Part shown: positions 38,046 to 43,696 of the stretch, piece by piece
Layout of the letters: each line of letters starts with the position of its first letter
Numbering within the stretch: the first letter of the stretch is position 1
Assembly (NCBI GenBank): GCA_016209795.1
Contig: JACQVI010000113.1
Span: forward strand, 1 to 43,696
DNA: 43,696 nucleotides
Origin: Ignavibacteriota bacterium
Lineage (GTDB): Bacteria; Bacteroidota; Ignavibacteria; UBA10030; SZUA-254
Reading direction: 5' to 3'
Position numbers and translations under genes: made by a program
The notes under the pieces: generated by a model
Databases searched by the model: none
The model's input: the letters and a program-made list of their open reading frames with translations, nothing else
Told to the model about the DNA's origin: nothing

Positions 38046-39119
38046 TTACTTCATATCAGATGTTTGCAGCTTGAGGAGCTGTTCAACTTCTTCAAGGCGT
38101 TTTTTCATTGATCGAATTTCAACAAGTAACTCAGGAAGTTGACGGAGTGCCCCCTCGATTCGTAGCGCTTGATGGTGTTCTTTCGCGGGATAGCCAAAGT
38201 ATGTTTTGCCCGGTTCCGTAAATGATTTGGAAATACCGGACTGCGCTCCGAATGTTGATCGGTCAGCAATCTCAATATGTCCTACGAAACCAACCTGTCC
38301 AGCAATCACACAATTCTTACCAATTTTTGTGCTGCCTGAAATTCCTGTCTGTGCGGCAATCACTGTGTTTTCACCAATAATAACATTATGAGCAACATGG
38401 ATAAGGTTATCAAGTTTAACACCTTTCCTGATAATCGTTGAACCAATTGTTGCACGATCGATGGTGCAGTTGGCTCCAATCTCCACGTCGCCCTCAATAA
38501 TGACGTTACCACGTTGTGGAATTTTCTGGTAGGTGCCATCATCTTTTGGTGCAAAACCAAAGCCATCACTACCTATGACAGTGCCAGCGTGGATGATGGC
38601 TCGCTTACCGATTTTGCACTGTTCTCTGACCGTGATATTGGAGTACAAAATCGACCCTTCACCAATTTCAACACCATCGGCGATGACAGTGGCTGGATAG
38701 ATTGAAACATGAGCACCTATCTGACAATGTTCACAAATAACAACATGTGCACCAATGGCTACCCCTTCTCCAAGAACGGCAGTTTTTGCAATAACCGCAG
38801 TGGGGTGAATACCTTTTTCTAAGGGCATTACTTGTGGGTGAAAATGATCAAGTAATTGTTGGAACGATAGATAGGGGTCTGAAACCTTCACAAAATGTAA
38901 AGGAGACGGGAGTTCTTTCAAATCCTCAAGTAATGTATCATTGGAGATCAGAACTGCTGATGCAGCCGTCGTCTTTAGATGTTTACGGTATTTTTGATTC
39001 GATAGGAATGTGATATCACCCGGTCCAGCGTCCTCAATTTTTTCTACTCGCTCAATCTCTACATCACCGTTGCCGACGATCTCTCCGTTGAGCAATCTCG
39101 CGATTTCAGATAGTTTCAT
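38046..39119 (-). CDS. lpxD: UDP-3-O-(3-hydroxymyristoyl)glucosamine N-acyltransferase
   Basis: LpxD N-domain and hexapeptide repeats, IGSDGFGFAPKDDGTYQKIPQRGNVIIEGDVEIGANCTIDRAT, HVAHNVIIGENT. Confidence 0.96.
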   Translation of the reverse strand: MKLSEIARLLNGEIVGNGDVEIERVEKIEDAGPGDITFLSNQKYRKHLKTTAASAVLISNDTLLEDLKELPSPLHFVKVSDPYLSFQQLLDHFHPQVMPLEKGIHPTAVIAKTAVLGEGVAIGAHVVICEHCQIGAHVSIYPATVIADGVEIGEGSILYSNITVREQCKIGKRAIIHAGTVIGSDGFGFAPKDDGTYQKIPQRGNVIIEGDVEIGANCTIDRATIGSTIIRKGVKLDNLIHVAHNVIIGENTVIAAQTGISGSTKIGKNCVIAGQVGFVGHIEIADRSTFGAQSGISKSFTEPGKTYFGYPAKEHHQALRIEGALRQLPELLVEIRSMKKRLEEVEQLLKLQTSDMK

Positions 39120-39121
39120 TC

Positions 39122-39691
39122 TTACTTCTTCTCTTTAAAGTTTTGTAATCGTTCGAAGACCTTGGCAGTGAGGTCGTACTTTTCATTGGAGTACAGCATG
39201 ACGATGTCTGCACTTTTATCAAAGACATAATCGTAGTCCTCCTCTTCAGCAATTTCCTTAACGATTTTGAAGATTTTGTTCTGGACTGGTTTCATCAGCT
39301 CGTTCTGCTTTGTAAAAAGCTCGCCATTCTGACCGAACTTCTGGTTTCTATAGTCTGCGATTTTCTTATCCAACTCTTGCAATTCTTTTTCAGCTTGCGC
39401 ACGTAGTTGATCGGTCAAGATTAATTTCTTTTTGTCATACTCTTCATATTTCCGTTGCCATTCGTTCTGCATTTTTGCAAGCTCCGCTTGCCAATCGGCA
39501 ACGAAATTATCAAGCTTATGTTGAGCATCCTGAGCTTCGGGATATTTATCCATGATTGCCGCGGAGTTAATCCAACCAATCTTCATTTGCGCTGACGTGA
39601 CAGCAGCACTCAGGAAAAGAATGACAACCCCAAGGAGGCACGCCTTCACTAAAAGCTTCAGCATACAAAGGAATTTCATCATTGTTTTCAC
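39122..39691 (-). CDS. OmpH/Skp family periplasmic chaperone
   Basis: Signal peptide, KIGWINSAAIMDKYPEAQDAQHKLDNFVADWQAELAKMQNEWQRKYEEYDKK, coiled coil; adjacent paralogue and bamA. Confidence 0.9.
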   Translation of the reverse strand: MKTMMKFLCMLKLLVKACLLGVVILFLSAAVTSAQMKIGWINSAAIMDKYPEAQDAQHKLDNFVADWQAELAKMQNEWQRKYEEYDKKKLILTDQLRAQAEKELQELDKKIADYRNQKFGQNGELFTKQNELMKPVQNKIFKIVKEIAEEEDYDYVFDKSADIVMLYSNEKYDLTAKVFERLQNFKEKK

Positions 39692-39706
39692 ACCATACCT
39701 TTCGGA

Positions 39707-40252
39707 TTATTTATCAGACGATGAACCACGCTTTAATCGATCTATCACAAGATTTGTGTAATCATATTTTGCTTCGCCATACAAGAGGACAAGAATCTGG
39801 TCATTCCTATCAAAGACAAATTGAAGTTTTTGTTCTTTAGCGATTTGTTCTATAACTTTGATGACTTTCTGTTTGATCGGTCTCAGTAACGAGTCAGTCG
39901 CAATCGCAAGATCGCCATCGGCACCAAATTTTTCCTGGCGGTACTGATAGATTCTTTGTTCCAGTGCGATAAGATCTTCACGCTGAGCTCGCTTTTCTTG
40001 CTCAGTGAGCAAACCCTCTTTTTTCTGATAATCTTCATACTTGTTTTGAAGTTCCTTATTCATGCGCTCCAACTCAGATTGCCACGACCTTCCCATATTA
40101 TCGAGTTTCTTATTGGCTTCTTGGGCATCTGGATATTCCAGCAGAATCTTTGCCGAGTTGACATACCCAATTTTTGGTGATTGTGTCTGTGCTTCCGTTG
40201 GTAGATGAAGCAAGAGTGTTATCAAACATAATAAAAATATAGATCGAATCAC
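39707..40252 (-). CDS. OmpH/Skp family periplasmic chaperone (paralogue)
   Basis: KIGYVNSAKILLEYPDAQEANKKLDNMGRSWQSELERMNKELQNKYEDYQKK, coiled coil, next to bamA. Confidence 0.9.
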   Translation of the reverse strand: MIRSIFLLCLITLLLHLPTEAQTQSPKIGYVNSAKILLEYPDAQEANKKLDNMGRSWQSELERMNKELQNKYEDYQKKEGLLTEQEKRAQREDLIALEQRIYQYRQEKFGADGDLAIATDSLLRPIKQKVIKVIEQIAKEQKLQFVFDRNDQILVLLYGEAKYDYTNLVIDRLKRGSSSDK

Positions 40253-40297
40253 GTGAACCCCTGTAAGTTTGTTGTTAAAATGGAATGCAATTATGAA

Positions 40298-42712
40298 TTA
40301 AAATCCTCTGCCGAACTGAAAATGGAAATGCCATCCATCGGGTTGACCGTCAGGAAGTCCTTGTGCACCGGTGACATCATCGACACCGTAGCCATAATCA
40401 AAACCGATCATGCCGAGAGGTTGGATAAGCAGACGTGCGCCGAAACCGTAAGAACGTTTCAGATCAAAAAAATCTGTATGCTTGAAATCGCTGAAGACAT
40501 TGCCTCCCTCAAGGAAGCCAAGGAAATAAATTGGGATTGGATTAAGCGTGAGCGCAAGCCGAAGTTCAGCAGTATGCTTGGTAAATACATTACCTCCCAG
40601 TTCACGCCCGAATTCATCTTTCGGTCCAATGCTGCGGTCTTCATAGCCTCTAAGCGGTGTTGTAGCAATATACCCAATACCTGTACCACCCATGTAGAAA
40701 TATTCAATTGGCGGAATTTTTGAATCATCCTCAAAGCCATTCAGATAACCTGCCGATGAAGACGTATATAACACTAACCGGTTCGTCCCGAACAGGGGAG
40801 TGTACCAATCGACATTAAAGAGCCATTTGTGGAAATCAACATTTCCCGGAAGCAGCGGACCGCCTGCAAGTTCTGTTGTCAATGAGAAGGCTGAACCAGT
40901 TGACGGAAAGATAGGACTATCGGTACTATTGCGCGAGATTGTTTGCGAAATACTGTACTGAGTTGACTTACCGATATCATACAACGGATTGCCGCCATTA
41001 TCAATCACATTGTTATTTTGGAAGCGGAAGACCCAATCTAAACGAAAGTAATCATCTAACCACCTGATGCGGCCTCTTCCGATTCGTATTGAGAGACCTG
41101 TTTGTCGTAGATCGTAGACAAAAATCTGTCTGGTGTCAAACAGACTAATGCCGAGTGTTGTTGGTGTGTTGTACAACCAGGGTTCGGTGAAACTGAGAGA
41201 GAATGTTCTAAAGCGAGCACCCTCGCCAAACTGCCATTCAAAGTTAAAGATCTGTCCAGCTCCGCCTGATAATGGATCGGAGATTGAAAAATTATTGATG
41301 GTGAAACCTAATGCACCAGTCACTCCGAATGCACCACTATATCCAATGGAAGCATTAACATTATCGCTTGATTTTTCCTCAACTTCATACGTGATATCAA
41401 CGGTCTTTTCATCAACTGGACGGATCTCTGGGAATTTGTTGAGTTTTTCGGGATTAAAGTAGTTCAGTTGTGCAAGCTGACGGATGCTTCGAATGATCTT
41501 TGATTGATTGAAGGACTCTCCAGGCAATGTGTAGAGCTCACGACGAATGATGTTATCCTGTGTCTTCGTGTTTCCTTTGATCTCAACGTGTCCTATCCTG
41601 AACTGGTGACGCTCGTAAATGTGGTTAATGATGTCAAGGCTATCGTTTCCAGCGCGTTTGATTTCCGGATCAATGTTAAACGCAAGATAGCCATTGTCAC
41701 GATACAGGGAAGTTACGTCTGATTGATCTTGATTGCCGCGGAGATTTTGTTCAAATCTCTCCTGATCGAATGTATCGCCAGGATAAAATTGTAAACGCTC
41801 CGTGAGCACATCATCCCTATAGACTGTATTCCCTTCCCATGTGATATTGCGAATTTTGTACTGCGCTCCATCACGGACATTGATGAGTACGGAAATCTTC
41901 TTCCGATCTTCGCTGTACCATGTGGAGTCAGAAAGAATTTCAGCATCAAGATACCCGTGCTTCCGATAGAATTGCACAATGCGCTGTTTGTCCTTTTCAT
42001 ACTTTTTCTTATCGAACTTTGGATTGGACCAGAAATGCCACCAGGTTTTTTCCCCTGTATCTTCCATCTCATCCTTCAAGTCATCTTCACTAAATGCCGT
42101 CGAACCAACGACGCGAACTTTGTCGATACCGACACTTGGTCCTTCATCGATCTTCAATCGAAGAATTTTATGGTTTGACTTACCCACCTCAGCAGTCAAT
42201 GTTTCAGGAATAACCGTAGCAAGCAAGTGACCCTCTTCCTCGTAGAGTTGTTTGATGTTGCGAACAGCCTTGCTGATATCTTCTGGCGAGAGAATTTGCC
42301 CTTTCACAAGAGGGACTTTTTTCATAATGTCGTCTTCGTCCACGTCATCCTCTCCTTCAATCTCTACTCGCTCAAGTCTTGGATATTCTTTTACCTTAAT
42401 GAGAAGATAGACACCATCCGACACTTTGTTTTCGACAAGAAGTTGAACATCAGAAAATATACGAAGCACCCACAGTCGTTGAATCACCTGTCGTGTTTGT
42501 TCACTAGGTATCGTGATCTGATCTCCCATTCGTAGCCCAGAGTTCGTAATGATTGCACTTGCCTCTGTACCGCTCTCAGGATTATTGCCTTCAACAGAGA
42601 TGCCGAGGATTTTGTACGTCTCAGCATTTGACCATTGACTGTAAGCAGACAACGGGAGGCTGACTATCAAAAAAATCAGAGGAAGTAGATATTGTGATAC
42701 GTTAGCCGACAT
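40298..42712 (-). CDS. bamA: Outer membrane protein assembly factor BamA
   Basis: Multiple POTRA domains, barrel, GGTGIGYIATTPLRGYEDRSIGP, terminal FHFQFGRGF ending in Phe. Confidence 0.95.
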   Translation of the reverse strand: MSANVSQYLLPLIFLIVSLPLSAYSQWSNAETYKILGISVEGNNPESGTEASAIITNSGLRMGDQITIPSEQTRQVIQRLWVLRIFSDVQLLVENKVSDGVYLLIKVKEYPRLERVEIEGEDDVDEDDIMKKVPLVKGQILSPEDISKAVRNIKQLYEEEGHLLATVIPETLTAEVGKSNHKILRLKIDEGPSVGIDKVRVVGSTAFSEDDLKDEMEDTGEKTWWHFWSNPKFDKKKYEKDKQRIVQFYRKHGYLDAEILSDSTWYSEDRKKISVLINVRDGAQYKIRNITWEGNTVYRDDVLTERLQFYPGDTFDQERFEQNLRGNQDQSDVTSLYRDNGYLAFNIDPEIKRAGNDSLDIINHIYERHQFRIGHVEIKGNTKTQDNIIRRELYTLPGESFNQSKIIRSIRQLAQLNYFNPEKLNKFPEIRPVDEKTVDITYEVEEKSSDNVNASIGYSGAFGVTGALGFTINNFSISDPLSGGAGQIFNFEWQFGEGARFRTFSLSFTEPWLYNTPTTLGISLFDTRQIFVYDLRQTGLSIRIGRGRIRWLDDYFRLDWVFRFQNNNVIDNGGNPLYDIGKSTQYSISQTISRNSTDSPIFPSTGSAFSLTTELAGGPLLPGNVDFHKWLFNVDWYTPLFGTNRLVLYTSSSAGYLNGFEDDSKIPPIEYFYMGGTGIGYIATTPLRGYEDRSIGPKDEFGRELGGNVFTKHTAELRLALTLNPIPIYFLGFLEGGNVFSDFKHTDFFDLKRSYGFGARLLIQPLGMIGFDYGYGVDDVTGAQGLPDGQPDGWHFHFQFGRGF

Positions 42713-43514
42713 AACTTGCTTTTGACTTCTGGGTTTGCACTTGTTCGCTCACCATGCCAAAGCGTCGTTCTCGTTTCTGGTATTCTGCGATTGCTTTATA
42801 CAACTCATTACGACGGAAATCGGGCCAGAAAAGATCACTGATATAAATTTCTGAGTAAGCAAGTTGCCAGAGAAGGAAGTTACTGATGCGAAATTCTCCA
42901 CTGGTGCGGATGAGAAGATCAGGATCGGGGACATTTTTGGTTGAGAGGTATTCGGAGATTAGGTGGTCGTTGATATTTTCTGTTTTTACAGTACCCTGTT
43001 GAACATTTGAGATTAATCGCCGTACAGCGTCAGTGATATCCCATCGACCGCTATAGCTGAGTGCAAGCAAGAGGTTTAAGCCAGTATTATGTTTAGTCTT
43101 TTCGATTGCATCGAGGAGTTCATCCTGCACTTCTTGTGGGAGTGAAGAAATATCGCCGATGGCATGGACACGAACATTATTCTTATGAAGTCGATCCGTT
43201 TCATCCCTCAATGCCCGCATCAAGAGACGCATGAGCATGGAGACTTCTTCTTTAGGGCGTTTCCAGTTTTCTGTGGAGAAGGCGTACAAGGTCAAGTATT
43301 TCACACCGAGTTGACCACATGATTCAACCGTATCTCGAACAGACTCAACTCCTTCATTGTGTCCTGCAATGCGGGGTAGTTTTCGCTTCTTTGCCCACCT
43401 GCCATTGCCATCCATGATAACAGCGATGTGAGTTGGGATATTGCCGTTGCGTTTCAACTCGTTCTGAATCTTCTGGTCGTCCCTTATAGCATCTTGTACA
43501 CGTCGTGTGCTCAC
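42702..43514 (-). CDS. uppS: Isoprenyl transferase (undecaprenyl diphosphate synthase)
   Basis: HIAVIMDGNGRWAKKRKLPRIAGHNEGVESVRDTVE, LYAFSTENWKRPKEEVSMLM, DLLIRTSGEFRISNFLLWQLAYSEIYISDLFWPDF. Confidence 0.97.
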   Translation of the reverse strand: MSTRRVQDAIRDDQKIQNELKRNGNIPTHIAVIMDGNGRWAKKRKLPRIAGHNEGVESVRDTVESCGQLGVKYLTLYAFSTENWKRPKEEVSMLMRLLMRALRDETDRLHKNNVRVHAIGDISSLPQEVQDELLDAIEKTKHNTGLNLLLALSYSGRWDITDAVRRLISNVQQGTVKTENINDHLISEYLSTKNVPDPDLLIRTSGEFRISNFLLWQLAYSEIYISDLFWPDFRRNELYKAIAEYQKRERRFGMVSEQVQTQKSKASYVG

Positions 43515-43562
43515 ACTGGTGTTTTATAGAGAATTCACAAGAAATGATGTAATTTACAATAA

Positions 43563-43591
43563 AAGTTAACTGATTTTGCCAAGAAAGTCAA
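43563..43591 (-). promoter_or_regulatory. Candidate promoter for the uppS-bamA-lpx operon
   Basis: Minus strand TTGACT (43591-43586), 17 nt spacer, TAACTT (43568-43563), about 49 nt upstream of the uppS ATG. Confidence 0.4.
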
Positions 43592-43696
43592 GGAAACGTA
43601 CCTGCATTTTTCAAACGATTCATCATTTGAACTCGTTCCCAGCGATTATCTTCTGAATCAGCAGGTTAATTTTCCAGCCGTAAGAAAGATATATTG

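Noticed and set aside
40253-40723. 156 aa + strand ORF
   Set aside because: Entirely antisense to the bamA 3' end and its intergenic flank; no recognisable domain, and bamA is unambiguous
1-43696. Anti-phage defence island, prophage, integron or transposon
   Set aside because: No transposase, integrase, restriction, CRISPR-Cas, toxin-antitoxin or phage structural genes seen; RtcB and the patatin protein are better explained by RNA repair and type Vd-like secretion

Overview
The window is an ordinary-looking stretch of chromosome from a Gram-negative, T9SS-bearing bacterium of the Bacteroidota/Ignavibacteria/Chlorobi type. That placement is inferred from the C-terminal YPNPFNP...GVYFYQ sorting domains, the fused lpxC-fabZ gene and the tandem OmpH genes. 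From left to right it contains: an nrfHA ammonifying nitrite reductase pair (the NrfA has a CxxCH active-site haem motif); proline dehydrogenase; small proteins (TfoX-N-like, DoxX, DUF4242-like); a membrane-anchored M28 peptidase; an alpha/beta hydrolase; a GT4 glycosyltransferase carrying an in-frame palindromic insertion; a patatin-POTRA-Omp85 (type Vd-like) protein; archease and RtcB, with a hairpin between them; a PAS/GAF hybrid histidine kinase with two receiver domains; a roughly 13.6 kb block of five T9SS-sorted secreted proteins (BNR/sialidase-like, lamin-tail + PLD nuclease-like, FN3 + Asp-rich, a 21-repeat YCF48-like propeller protein, LVIVD/choice-of-anchor-B); an HGSNAT-like acyltransferase; and a reverse-strand envelope operon uppS-bamA-skp-skp-lpxD-lpxC/fabZ-lpxA-lplA-panB-surE. 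I saw no rRNA, tRNA, CRISPR array, transposase or recognisable anti-phage system. The most interesting points are the 7 + 14 repeat architecture of the propeller protein, heptanucleotide repeats inside T9SS sorting-domain codons, DNA-level mosaicism of the sorting domains, the palindromic elements near and inside the glycosyltransferase gene, the archease-hairpin-rtcB arrangement, and the secreted LTD + double-PLD protein.
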